The notes under the pieces are model-generated. The model was not told the DNA's origin. It saw only the letters and a list, made by a program, of their open reading frames with translations, and did not search any database. From Chitinophaga niabensis (GTDB lineage Bacteria; Bacteroidota; Bacteroidia; Chitinophagales; Chitinophagaceae), in assembly GCF_900129465.1 (NCBI RefSeq), contig NZ_FSRA01000001.1, positions 1,612,001 through 1,676,000 on the forward strand: a DNA stretch of 64,000 nt. Reading direction: 5' to 3'. This document shows positions 25,701-33,376 of the stretch, piece by piece (position 1 is the stretch's first letter; the number at the start of each line of letters is the position of its first letter). The translations under genes were made by a program, and so were the position numbers.

Positions 25701-26332
25701 CCAACGGTTCCATGATGGTATATGATGCAGATGGCAAAGTAGTAAAGAACTATGATCAGACTGGTGCCATCGTAGCTAACATGACAGATATTAACGGCCT
25801 CGTATATAGCGGTACGCTGCGCCCAAAATATACAGCAGGGTTAACCAACACCTTTACCTACCACCAGTTCACATTGAATATTATGCTTATTGGCAACGGT
25901 GGCCACGTGATAAGGGATGTGGTACCGTCTGCAGGTTCTAACTTCCCTGCCATGAATACAGATAGGAGAGTGCTGAATTACTGGCGTAAACCGGGAGATG
26001 AAAAGATCCCCGGTATGTTACCGGCACCTGATCTGAAAGGCACCGGAGCCAACTATTATACCCTCATATGGTACGCATCAGATCAGAATGTGCTCAAGGC
26101 AGATTATATCAAAGTAAGGGATATTTCCCTGGCCTATAATTTAACACCTGCACTGGCCCGTTTTAAAAAGTTCTCAGCAGTTAAATTAACGTTGCAGGTA
26201 CAAAATCCTTTCCACTGGTATGCCAACTCAGCCGGCATTGATCCGGAAGCTTATGAATTTGCCAGCCAATACGCCAACAGAACTTTACCGGTGATGGCTA
26301 CTTACATGGCAGGAATTGATATCACTTTCTAA
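22781..26332 (+). CDS. SusC/RagA-family TonB-dependent outer-membrane transporter with STN domain
   Basis: 1183 residues from the ATG at 22781; a start 57 nt upstream lies in the leader hairpin region and is rejected. The unusual leader MQKTAYWSRWDLPCRLPAKM before the hydrophobic stretch is typical of Chitinophaga SusC proteins. Domains in order: signal, to about 44; STN, 55-110 (VFATIKKQTGFVVWGKSDLL), which talks to FecR; carboxypeptidase-regulatory-like, 133-215; TonB plug, 228-335 (GLSTLYGNQAPLYVVDGFPY, then MKDAAAASIYGTRAANGVI); then the 22-strand barrel. It imports an oligomeric nutrient captured with SusD. No glycanase or peptidase gene is linked, so the substrate is open. Confidence 0.95.
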   Translation: MQKTAYWSRWDLPCRLPAKMLRIMRFTSVLLLAICLHVSANTFSQSVTFSGKAVPMEKVFATIKKQTGFVVWGKSDLLKQAGTVSASVQNMPLTSFLELILKDQPLNFKIADKTIMLYGKPGSTVITPVAEPVRGHVSDSTGVSLIGASVYVMGSNQSVVTDTEGNFTLHVNTGDKLRISFIGYRTKEIVVTAVMLRSGRIGNITLSLTSSVLTELNVTANTGYQTLPKERATGSFSVITEKTLGARMETSLMDRLEGTVPGLFMENGNVTIRGLSTLYGNQAPLYVVDGFPYEGDLNYINPADVVNVTVMKDAAAASIYGTRAANGVISITTRYGSSKKLTVNFSSTMFFTAKPDMGYMKYLSSAEMVDFQQEIFNTWHPSYNEAIKRQGKNQVLEALYNHEQGLLTQTELDNTLNNLRNADGAGQIKDLFMRDQIRQRHSFSASGGNDIHQYNIFMNYTGNKAYALRTGNEDINVGMRDKVKVFDWLDAEAGVSTNMRNGKFLRQGPERFLRNRMPYETLKTPDGSLTAFTMLKSPYEIARLKSLGLLDETFNPLTEMNNSDLSFTSNYFRLQGGFTIKILKGLTLDLKYQTERGTTYNKEYYNPNSYYAREMINDATQYYRPDSIVKNVPDGGQIFETRGSSKSYTARAQLNFDRQVHNEHHISALAGVERRAVSQSYTSVFKMGYSDNNLQYTPVNEIALGNLKGTESLDNTFSLRFNNYNYFNYGEDRYISAYGNVGYTYKGKYNLTGSVRVDNSNLFGTDPRYRYLPLWSVGASWRISEEDFIKDISWLDNLGVRATYGLGGNVARTVGPYLQATSTFFSEANAPATSILYPPNKSLRWEKTATTNIGVDFSVLNNRISGSVDYYIRQSSDLLGEKAVDPTNAFPVALINYGSLNNKGIELALNTVNVSKKNFSWGTTLVLSLNKNKMTEINTRDLNIYGLTGGYGVNRIGYPMDAVFSFRSAGLDPANGSMMVYDADGKVVKNYDQTGAIVANMTDINGLVYSGTLRPKYTAGLTNTFTYHQFTLNIMLIGNGGHVIRDVVPSAGSNFPAMNTDRRVLNYWRKPGDEKIPGMLPAPDLKGTGANYYTLIWYASDQNVLKADYIKVRDISLAYNLTPALARFKKFSAVKLTLQVQNPFHWYANSAGIDPEAYEFASQYANRTLPVMATYMAGIDITF

Positions 26333-26343
26333 ATCCAGGAAAC

Positions 26344-27777
26344 ATGAAAAAATTACATTTATATATTATCACCAGCGCACTGATATTATCCGGTTGCACA
26401 AAGTTCCTGGATATTAAGCCAAAAGATAAATTCATCCCTATTACTGTAACGGACTTTGAGAATATGCTCAATTCCGGCACTATTGTGAACTTTGGCGACC
26501 AATACTGGGACCTCCTGTCGGACGACGCATTCCTGCCTGAAGGTGAACCAGGCAACCTGTATACCAAGCAGCAATTATGGGGCAGGAAGATCTATACCTT
26601 CAATACCTCTCCTTACGAACAGGGTGCCAATGACTATTTATGGAGTGAAGGGTATAAAAGGATCTTCTATTTCAATACTATCATCAACAATATCATGGAC
26701 GCAACGGAAGGATCAGAAGCCACTAAGAAAAGCGTTCGTGCGGAAGCCTACCTGGGGCGTGCTATGGAACATCTGCAGCTGGTGAATGTATATGCACACC
26801 ATTATGATGCTGCTACCGCTGCCACACAACCAGGCGTACCCATTGCACTGATTGCGGATATCAATGCAAAGTTTGCCAGGAATACCGTAAAAGAAGTATA
26901 TGAGCAGGTCCTGAACGATGCCAATGCTGCGATCGCTGATCTGCCGGTAAAAAATAAGCTCACGAAGTTCAGGGCAAGTAAAGCAGGCGGGTATGCGTTG
27001 CTGGCCAGGGTGTATCTCTTTATGGGAGACTATACCAATGCCCGTAAAAATGCAGACCTCGCGCTTTCCCTGCAAAGTGAACTGGTTAACATGAATGGGT
27101 ATAAGATCACTAAACCGGGCCCTTTCCCCAATGTACCGGGAGCCCCGGTAGGCTGGACGGATATCCCTGACGGCCAGCTCAATAAAGAAACCATTGTGGC
27201 CAGGCATTTCCTCCGGCCCTTCGGACTCGGACAGGATGTTTGTGCTTCACCGGAACTGACAGCCCTCTTTTCAGATAATGATAAACGCTGGACCCTGTAT
27301 TATGCCAACGGATGGCCTCCTGCGCCCCCGTTCAATTATATGACCAGGTACCAGGTGAAGATCTACCTGCGTGGAGATTTTTACAGCAACTTCCTGAACG
27401 TGCCTGAATTGTACCTGATCCGTGCAGAATGCCTGGCCCGGGAAAATAACATGACGGATGCCCTTGCAGATATCAACAAGTTGAGATCGAACAGGATTGT
27501 ACCTGCTGCCTATGTAGCATATGCCCCGGCAGATTTTGGTAACGATGCTGAAAGAGTGCTGCGTTTTGTACTGGAAGAAAGAAGAAGGGAACTGGCATTC
27601 ACCGGTATGCGTGTAATAGATCTGAAACGCCTGAACAAAGAAACCCGTTTCCAGAAAACAATAAAACATACCGCCGAAGGCCGCGTGTATGAATTACTGC
27701 CTGGCAGCAATAATTATCTGCGCCAGTTGTGGCCCAATGCCACGGTGTTTAATCCGGACTGGCCACTGAATCCATAA
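26344..27777 (+). CDS. SusD/RagB-family nutrient-binding outer-membrane lipoprotein
   Basis: 477 residues. MKKLHLYIITSALILSGC is the lipoprotein signal (Cys18). The alpha-helical SusD fold with its TPR-like scaffold is evident: the N-terminal TKFLDIKPKDKF, EAYLGRAMEHLQLVNVYAHH, YALLARVYLFMGDYTNARK, and the C-terminal PELYLIRAECLARENNMTDA, LEERRRELAFTGMRVIDLKR. It caps the SusC pore and binds the ligand at the surface. It starts 11 nt after susC. Confidence 0.95.
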   Translation: MKKLHLYIITSALILSGCTKFLDIKPKDKFIPITVTDFENMLNSGTIVNFGDQYWDLLSDDAFLPEGEPGNLYTKQQLWGRKIYTFNTSPYEQGANDYLWSEGYKRIFYFNTIINNIMDATEGSEATKKSVRAEAYLGRAMEHLQLVNVYAHHYDAATAATQPGVPIALIADINAKFARNTVKEVYEQVLNDANAAIADLPVKNKLTKFRASKAGGYALLARVYLFMGDYTNARKNADLALSLQSELVNMNGYKITKPGPFPNVPGAPVGWTDIPDGQLNKETIVARHFLRPFGLGQDVCASPELTALFSDNDKRWTLYYANGWPPAPPFNYMTRYQVKIYLRGDFYSNFLNVPELYLIRAECLARENNMTDALADINKLRSNRIVPAAYVAYAPADFGNDAERVLRFVLEERRRELAFTGMRVIDLKRLNKETRFQKTIKHTAEGRVYELLPGSNNYLRQLWPNATVFNPDWPLNP

Positions 27778-27805
27778 TTCCTTCCTATAACCATGCCTTA
27801 TTGAA

Positions 27806-27828
27806 GGCGCCGGTATTTTGCCGGCGCC
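27806..27828 (+). terminator. Hairpin after susD
   Basis: GGCGCCGG (27806-27813)/CCGGCGCC (27821-27828), an 8-bp all-GC stem with a TATTTTG loop. No strong T run follows (only CCTTTTG), so it may be a partial terminator or a processing site before the ABC genes. Confidence 0.55.
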
Positions 27829-27860
27829 ACTATCATCCTTTTGACTAATTAATTTACACC

Positions 27861-28802
27861 ATGCAAGACAACATCGTTAGAATTGAAGACCTGTCGCACC
27901 GCTACAGCAAAGACTGGGCGGTGAAAGATGTGAGCTTCGAGATCAATAAAAAAGGTATCCTGGGATTGCTGGGTTCCAATGGTGCAGGCAAGTCTACCAC
28001 CATGAACATCCTTTGCGGGGTACTAAGTCAAACCCAGGGCAAGGTGCTGATCGAAGGCATTGATATGAGGGCCAACCCTGAAGAAGCCAAGAAAAGGATC
28101 GGCTTCCTGCCACAGAACGCACCACTTTATCTTGAACAAACGGTTGATGAATATCTCACTTTTTGTGCGCATCTCCGGCTGATAGATAAACGTAAGGTAA
28201 AAGAAGCCGTGGATACGGTGAAAGAAAAATGTGGCGTAGCACATTTCAGTAACAGGCTTATCAGTAATCTTTCCGGCGGTTACCGCCAGCGGGTAGGGAT
28301 TGCGCAGGCACTCATTCATAAGCCCATGCTGGTAGTACTGGACGAACCCACCAATGGGCTTGATCCCAACCAGATCCTGGAAGTACGGAACCTGATCAAA
28401 GAAATAGCAGCCGATCGTGCCGTGATCTTTTCCTCGCATATCCTTTCTGAAATACAGGCTACCTGCCAGGATATCATTATGATCGAAGATGGTAAGATTG
28501 TGTTCAAAGACACCATGGATGCTTTCAACAATTACATTGAACCGGACAGCCTCATCGCTACCCTGGGAAACCCACCGGCAGAAACAGAATTAAGGGCTAT
28601 CAATGGTATCAAAGACGTGGAATTCTTAACAGAGAAAACAATCCGCGTAAGATTTGAACCCGCAGCTGATATCGCTGAAAACATCGTGGAACTGAGTGTG
28701 CTCAGGAAGTGGCGCTTAAAGGAGATCACACTGGAGAAAAGCTCACTCGACGCCATTTTTGCACAGTTATCCAATAAAAAATCTAAACCTGCCATACAGT
28801 GA
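27861..28802 (+). CDS. ABC transporter ATP-binding protein, GldA-like
   Basis: 313 residues. Walker A GLLGSNGAGKSTT (near 37-49), Q-loop IGFLPQNAPLY, signature LSGGYRQRVGIAQALIHKP, Walker B MLVVLDEPTNGLDPN, and H-switch FSSHILSE are all intact. The C-terminal 80 residues are the small regulatory tail typical of ABC-2 export ATPases. Together with the next gene it forms a GldA/GldFG-type exporter, linked to gliding motility in Flavobacterium but widespread in Bacteroidota. Its last codon overlaps the GTG start of the permease fusion gene. Confidence 0.92.
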   Translation: MQDNIVRIEDLSHRYSKDWAVKDVSFEINKKGILGLLGSNGAGKSTTMNILCGVLSQTQGKVLIEGIDMRANPEEAKKRIGFLPQNAPLYLEQTVDEYLTFCAHLRLIDKRKVKEAVDTVKEKCGVAHFSNRLISNLSGGYRQRVGIAQALIHKPMLVVLDEPTNGLDPNQILEVRNLIKEIAADRAVIFSSHILSEIQATCQDIIMIEDGKIVFKDTMDAFNNYIEPDSLIATLGNPPAETELRAINGIKDVEFLTEKTIRVRFEPAADIAENIVELSVLRKWRLKEITLEKSSLDAIFAQLSNKKSKPAIQ

Positions 28803-31009
28803 AAATAATATTCAGAATAGCCCGCCAGGAACTGAGCCTCCTGTTTCATTCGCCCGTAGCCTGGCTCATATTAATTGTATTTCCCGTACAGATAGGGATG
28901 GATTTTATTCATTATATCCAGATGATAGGAAGAGCGCAGCGGATGGGAAACCACTTTTCGAACGTCACTGCCATGATCTTCGCCAGCCCGCAGCAGGGCT
29001 TCTATCCTGGGGTGAAAGGCACCTTATATCTTTATATTCCACTTTTAACAATGGGCCTGATCAGCCGGGAAACACACAGTGGTTCCATTAAATTGTTATT
29101 GTCTTCTCCCATTAAAGTAAGGGATATTGTAATGGGAAAATATGTAGCGATGATGGGATATGGGGCATTGCTGCTGCTCATCATTTGCCTGTATAGCATT
29201 TCCGGCGCGTTCTTTATTGACAATATAGACTGGGCGCTGTTAGCTTCCGGTTCAATGGGTTTATACCTGCTTATCTGCGCTTATGCTGCCATAGGGCTTT
29301 TCATGTCGTCCCTTACCAGTTACCAGGTAGTGGCTGCTATCAGTACATTAGCAGTATTGGCTGGCCTGAACTTCATTGGTAGCCTCTTTCAGGGCAATGA
29401 TGCAGTACGTGGCATCACCCATTTCATGTCTATCTCCGGAAGAACGGAGCAGTTTATCTTTGGGCTGATCAGCACAGAAGATGCCTTTTACTTCTTCCTG
29501 GTGATTGCTTTTTTCCTGGCCATCACAGGGATGCGTTTGCAGGATCAACGGGAGGCAAGACCAGCTATCGTAAGAACCGCCAGGTATATCGGGCTGATCG
29601 CATTATGTTTTCTCACCGGCTATATCAGCTCCCGGCCGGTCTTTACCGGTTATATTGATATGACTGCCACCAGGGCTCATACACTTGGCCCGCAAAGCCG
29701 TGAACTGATCAAGTCAATGAACAAGCCCCTGAAGATCACCACCTATGTAAATATCCTCGATAATAATTACTACCTGGGTGCGCCGGAGAAAAAAAGTGAG
29801 GATGAAAGAGTACTTACACCTTATCGCAGGTTTATGCCAGACCTGCAAATGGATTACGTGTACTACTATGATTTCTCCAACAACAAAAACCTCTACAAAA
29901 ATTATCCCGGCGAAAGTGATGCTGCCATTGCCAAAAAAGTGGCGGACATCCAGAGCCTCGATTATAAAAAGGTATTGCCCCCGGATCAGATCCGTAGAAC
30001 AGTTGATCTTGGGCCGGAAGAAAACCGTCTGGTAAGGCTCCTGCAATATGGTAAGGAAAGAACTTTCCTCCGGTATTACAACGATATCATGATCTACCCC
30101 GGTGAACAGGAATTTACAGCGGCGCTGAGACGTGTTGTAACACCCGCTGAAATACCTGTAATTACCTTCCTTACCGGCAATGGCGAAAGAAGTATTACAA
30201 AAGAAGGTGATGCTGCTTTGAAGAAGTTTGTAAATGAGCTGTCCTTCCGGCACGCACTGATCAACCAGGGCTTTAATGTAGATACCGTTAACCTTAGCTA
30301 TGAGGAAATTCCCGCAGCCACTTCCGTGCTGGTAATAGCAGACCCTAAAATGGCCATTCCCCCTGCAGCACAGGCAAAACTGGATCAATATATTTCCAGT
30401 GGCGGCAACCTGTTTGTGATCGCTGAACCGGGATCGCAGGAAATACTGAAACCCATCCTGCAGCAACTGGATGTACAACTGGGCGAAACACCCATACTGG
30501 AAGAAAGCAGGGATTATGCACCGGATTTTATCCTGGCCTCCTTTTCCAATAAGGTAGGGGAGATCACGCCCAAACTCGCAGGATACCAGGCAGATAGCGG
30601 AGTAGTATCTATGGCAGGTGCCGTAAACCTTCAGTATGGGCAACAGTTTGGTTTCCATACCATTCCATTACTGACCGCCAAAAACGGGCAGGCACTGGCC
30701 GTTGCAGCAGAAAGAAAAATAAAGGATAAAACACAACGGATCATCGTAACAGGGGATGCTGATTTCATGAGCACAGGGGAACTGGGACGGCGTAAACCGG
30801 ATACCTGGAACCAGCTGCTGATCACAGAATCATTCCGCTGGTTCACCTACGGCAAGTTCCCGGTAAATACCGGAGCCGTAAGATCAAAGGATGTAATAGA
30901 CAGTGATGACGATGGCATCCTTACCATGCGGGTATTCTTCTTTGGCGTGATACCGGTATCGCTCCTGATCTTTGCAACGGTACTGTTGCTCTACAGGAAG
31001 AGAAGATAA
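28799..31009 (+). CDS. GldF-GldG fusion: ABC-2 permease fused to a GldG-like extracytoplasmic protein
   Basis: 736 residues, with a GTG start coupled to the ATPase stop by a GTGA overlap. Residues 1-240 are an ABC-2 permease with six hydrophobic segments and ETHSGSIKLLLSSPIKVRDI, the GldF-type motif. After one more TM (about 262-282), residues 285-700 match GldG: RELIKSMNKPLKITTYVNIL, YRRFMPDLQMDYVYYYD, ITFLTGNGERSITKEGDAAL, and SSGGNLFVIAEPGSQEI. A C-terminal TM (FFFGVIPVSLLIFATVLLLY) and the basic tail RKRR close the protein. In F. johnsoniae GldF and GldG are separate genes. Confidence 0.88.
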   Translation: MKIIFRIARQELSLLFHSPVAWLILIVFPVQIGMDFIHYIQMIGRAQRMGNHFSNVTAMIFASPQQGFYPGVKGTLYLYIPLLTMGLISRETHSGSIKLLLSSPIKVRDIVMGKYVAMMGYGALLLLIICLYSISGAFFIDNIDWALLASGSMGLYLLICAYAAIGLFMSSLTSYQVVAAISTLAVLAGLNFIGSLFQGNDAVRGITHFMSISGRTEQFIFGLISTEDAFYFFLVIAFFLAITGMRLQDQREARPAIVRTARYIGLIALCFLTGYISSRPVFTGYIDMTATRAHTLGPQSRELIKSMNKPLKITTYVNILDNNYYLGAPEKKSEDERVLTPYRRFMPDLQMDYVYYYDFSNNKNLYKNYPGESDAAIAKKVADIQSLDYKKVLPPDQIRRTVDLGPEENRLVRLLQYGKERTFLRYYNDIMIYPGEQEFTAALRRVVTPAEIPVITFLTGNGERSITKEGDAALKKFVNELSFRHALINQGFNVDTVNLSYEEIPAATSVLVIADPKMAIPPAAQAKLDQYISSGGNLFVIAEPGSQEILKPILQQLDVQLGETPILEESRDYAPDFILASFSNKVGEITPKLAGYQADSGVVSMAGAVNLQYGQQFGFHTIPLLTAKNGQALAVAAERKIKDKTQRIIVTGDADFMSTGELGRRKPDTWNQLLITESFRWFTYGKFPVNTGAVRSKDVIDSDDDGILTMRVFFFGVIPVSLLIFATVLLLYRKRR

Positions 31010-31036
31010 TTAAAACCAGCCATACTTACAGCGCAG

Positions 31037-31067
31037 AAAAGGCCGTACCTTAAATGGACGGCCTTTT
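31037..31067 (+). terminator. Terminator of the ABC operon
   Basis: AAAAGGCCGT (31037-31046) pairs with ACGGCCTTTT (31058-31067); the T run continues after one C pair. Confidence 0.75.
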
Positions 31068-31151
31068 CCTGTTTAACCTGAAATTATCATGGTTACCTGA
31101 AACTTTTTTCGCATAGGATCGTCTTAGATCTGAACACCAAAAATTAACAAC

Positions 31152-31712
31152 ATGAAGACCATCCTTATCCTTTTATTCCTTTCAGTATTCACGATCTCCG
31201 CCTACGGGCAGGACAAAAACAATTATGTGTACTTCAACAAGCTGATAGAACTCGGTGGTTCAGACTATGTTATAGCAACCATTGAAAACGTGGGGAAAAT
31301 GTTTAGCGTAAAAAGCAAGTATCTTTTGTTCATAAACACCCGGAACGGCCAGTCGAAACAGGTTGATTTTACAAAGGATGCTTCTATAGAGAAGATTGAA
31401 CAGATCAGGATCGATAGTTTACAGATCAATAAGGTGCTTGTGGCAGCCCGTACGGTGAACCTTGATGAAAATAAACATATTGATTGGAATGATCCTGTAC
31501 AGGTCATTATTATTTCAGCAGATGGGCAGGAGAAGGTACAGTTAACAGAAGATAAATTTTTTGTAAGTACCTGGATCATTAATAACCATACGGGAAACAT
31601 GGTTGTTACAGGGCATTACGACAGCAATAACAATGGCAAATACGATAAAACAGATAAGAGCGAAATATTGCTATACGATTTAAAGACATTAAAACTGATC
31701 TCAAAGATCTAA
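31152..31712 (+). CDS. Secreted protein of unknown function
   Basis: 186 residues. MKTILILLFLSVFTISAYGQ is a signal peptide. The mature part alternates strands and charged turns. Near the C terminus, GHYDSNNNGKYDKTDKSEIL resembles the acidic calcium-binding loop DxNxNGxxDxxD seen in dockerin/EF-hand-like repeats. The protein would bind its ligand or calcium in the periplasm or outside. No domain family is recognised; it is a single gene between two terminators. Confidence 0.65.
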   Translation: MKTILILLFLSVFTISAYGQDKNNYVYFNKLIELGGSDYVIATIENVGKMFSVKSKYLLFINTRNGQSKQVDFTKDASIEKIEQIRIDSLQINKVLVAARTVNLDENKHIDWNDPVQVIIISADGQEKVQLTEDKFFVSTWIINNHTGNMVVTGHYDSNNNGKYDKTDKSEILLYDLKTLKLISKI

Positions 31713-31745
31713 AAAAGGCCTGCGCTATACGCAGGCCTTTTTTTT
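31711..31745. terminator. Bidirectional terminator
   Basis: AAAAAAGGCCTGCG (31711-31724) and CGCAGGCC plus T run (31730-31745), with a CTATA loop. It ends the secreted-protein gene on the plus strand and the methyltransferase gene on the minus strand. Confidence 0.9.
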
Positions 31746-31751
31746 AAATCA

Positions 31752-32567
31752 CTATCTGCGATTCACCGTCACTTTTAAGAAGGTTGCCGGAATAAGCGTG
31801 CTATCACTGCTGCCACTTTTGTTCTGACTGTTGAACAGGGTCTCCAGCTCCTGCTTTAATTCCGCTGCCTTTCCATTCTTTTCGGCAGCTTCGAATGCAT
31901 TCATGGTAGGGCCATAGTAGGTTTTGAACCTTTCTAAGAATGCTGATGGGGTAGAGGAGACCGCAAAATTGAAAGTATCCCTTTCAAAGGAGATGTCTTC
32001 TTTTGCCACACCTGCGTTAGCAAAACGTTCTATTACCTGCTCTTCTACACCCCACAACATAGGGCTGATAAAACCCTCTGGTGGCGGTGGTGTATAGGCG
32101 GAGCTGATCTTGAGGATCTGGGCTACCAGTGTGGGATCTCCGGGTATCCAGTTGCCCATAACAATCTTTCCTCCGGGGCGTGTAACGCGCACCATTTCTT
32201 TCGCTACATCCTGCGGTTTGGGGGCGAACATAGCACCAAAGATGGTTACAACAAGGTCAAAGCTTTGATCATCCAGTTCATGCAGATCAGTTGCATCGCC
32301 TTCCCGGAACGTAATGTTGGTAAGCCCTTCAGCCTTTACACGCTTATTCCCTGCTTCCACAAGATTACTGGCAATGTCAACACCTAAAACATCCGCTCCG
32401 AGTTTTGCGGAAGGAATAGCCGTGGTACCGTCGCCACAACCGAGGTCCAGTACTTTAAGACCTTTAGTGACATTTAACTTAGAAACGAGTGCTGCGCCGC
32501 TTTCACGCATAGTTTCAGCGAGCTTGGTAAAGTCGCCCTTCTCCCATAATGCTTTGTTTGGATTCAT
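31752..32567 (-). CDS. Class I SAM-dependent methyltransferase
   Basis: 271 residues. Motif I LKVLDLGCGDGTTAIP (residues 37-52), the acidic strand-2 end ADVLGVDIASN, and DLVVTIFGAMFAP with TRPGGKIVMGNW as later Rossmann motifs place it in the UbiE/Methyltransf_11-25 group. The C-terminal part (residues 180-270) is longer than a bare methyltransferase core and may form a lid. It is separated by 169 bp from the upstream minus-strand genes and may have its own promoter. The substrate is unknown. Confidence 0.88.
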   Translation of the reverse strand: MNPNKALWEKGDFTKLAETMRESGAALVSKLNVTKGLKVLDLGCGDGTTAIPSAKLGADVLGVDIASNLVEAGNKRVKAEGLTNITFREGDATDLHELDDQSFDLVVTIFGAMFAPKPQDVAKEMVRVTRPGGKIVMGNWIPGDPTLVAQILKISSAYTPPPPEGFISPMLWGVEEQVIERFANAGVAKEDISFERDTFNFAVSSTPSAFLERFKTYYGPTMNAFEAAEKNGKAAELKQELETLFNSQNKSGSSDSTLIPATFLKVTVNRR

Positions 32568-32736
32568 TATGATTAAAATTTTTAAATTAAATATTACCCA
32601 TACCTGTTTGGTATTTGTGCAGACTGTTTTGGGATCAACCTGGGGGTAATATCAGGGGTTATGAAAATATATTACAGTAGCAAAAATAGGAATTACCGGA
32701 CATTTTTCCGCTATCGGAGGGATTTTATGGAAATTT

Positions 32737-33375
32737 TTATATTTTCTGCGTCCAGATATAACCTCGCCTGCTTGGGTATTCCACACCCTCATTCGGGCGT
32801 CTCTCTATAGCATCAATTATCTTAAAACCTGTTTCAAGGAGTAATGTTACAAGGTCGTCTGTTTTGAAGAACAACAGATCAACATCCACTTCTTTGTCGT
32901 GCGCTTTATCAAAATGAACGATCTCATCTCCTACATGAAAGGAGAATAAAAGATCGCCTGCTGGTTTCAGTACCCTGTTAATTTCCCCGAAACACTTCCT
33001 GAGCTGATCATTAGAAAAATGTACTATTGCATAGAATGCCAGTACACTTCCAAACGATCCCGGAGCATATGCAATATTCAGCAGATCACCGGTTTCAAAT
33101 TTAATCTGAGGAGAAAGCTTTTGGGCAACAGTCACCATGGCTGGAGCCAGGTCTATACCAACGAGGTCTTTTACCCCGTTATCGTACAGGAACCTTGTTG
33201 TTTGCCCGGGGCCACAGCCAAAGTCTGCACATAACCCTTTGCCCTTATTGTCAGCTGCGAATTCTTTCAGCAACATCCTGTCAAAATGTTTATGGGAGAG
33301 TTCATCCCAACGATCGGCTGCATAATCGCCTGCCACCTGGTTGTAACAGTCCAAGACTTTCTCTTGTGAATTCAT
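32737..33375 (-). CDS. Class I SAM-dependent methyltransferase
   Basis: 212 residues. Motif I GLCADFGCGPGQTTRFLYD (residues 47-65), then LVGIDLAPAMVTVA, and SFGSVLAFYAIVHFSNDQLR as motif IV region. It resembles small-molecule methyltransferases of the Methyltransf_25 type. The start codon follows the ADH stop by one base, so it is the third gene of a hydrolase-dehydrogenase-methyltransferase operon. The target could be a product of the neighbouring enzymes, which is inference. Confidence 0.88.
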   Translation of the reverse strand: MNSQEKVLDCYNQVAGDYAADRWDELSHKHFDRMLLKEFAADNKGKGLCADFGCGPGQTTRFLYDNGVKDLVGIDLAPAMVTVAQKLSPQIKFETGDLLNIAYAPGSFGSVLAFYAIVHFSNDQLRKCFGEINRVLKPAGDLLFSFHVGDEIVHFDKAHDKEVDVDLLFFKTDDLVTLLLETGFKIIDAIERRPNEGVEYPSRRGYIWTQKI

Positions 33376-33376
33376 A

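Noticed and set aside
29714..30658. A 314-residue minus-strand frame opposite the GldF-GldG fusion
   Set aside because: The plus-strand frame has clear GldG motifs; the reverse frame is rich in Cys and aromatic residues without any pattern.
31037..31745. tRNA-like or small-RNA gene around the terminators at 31.0-31.1 kb and 31.7 kb
   Set aside because: The structures are plain hairpins with T tracts; no cloverleaf or conserved RNA pattern is present.
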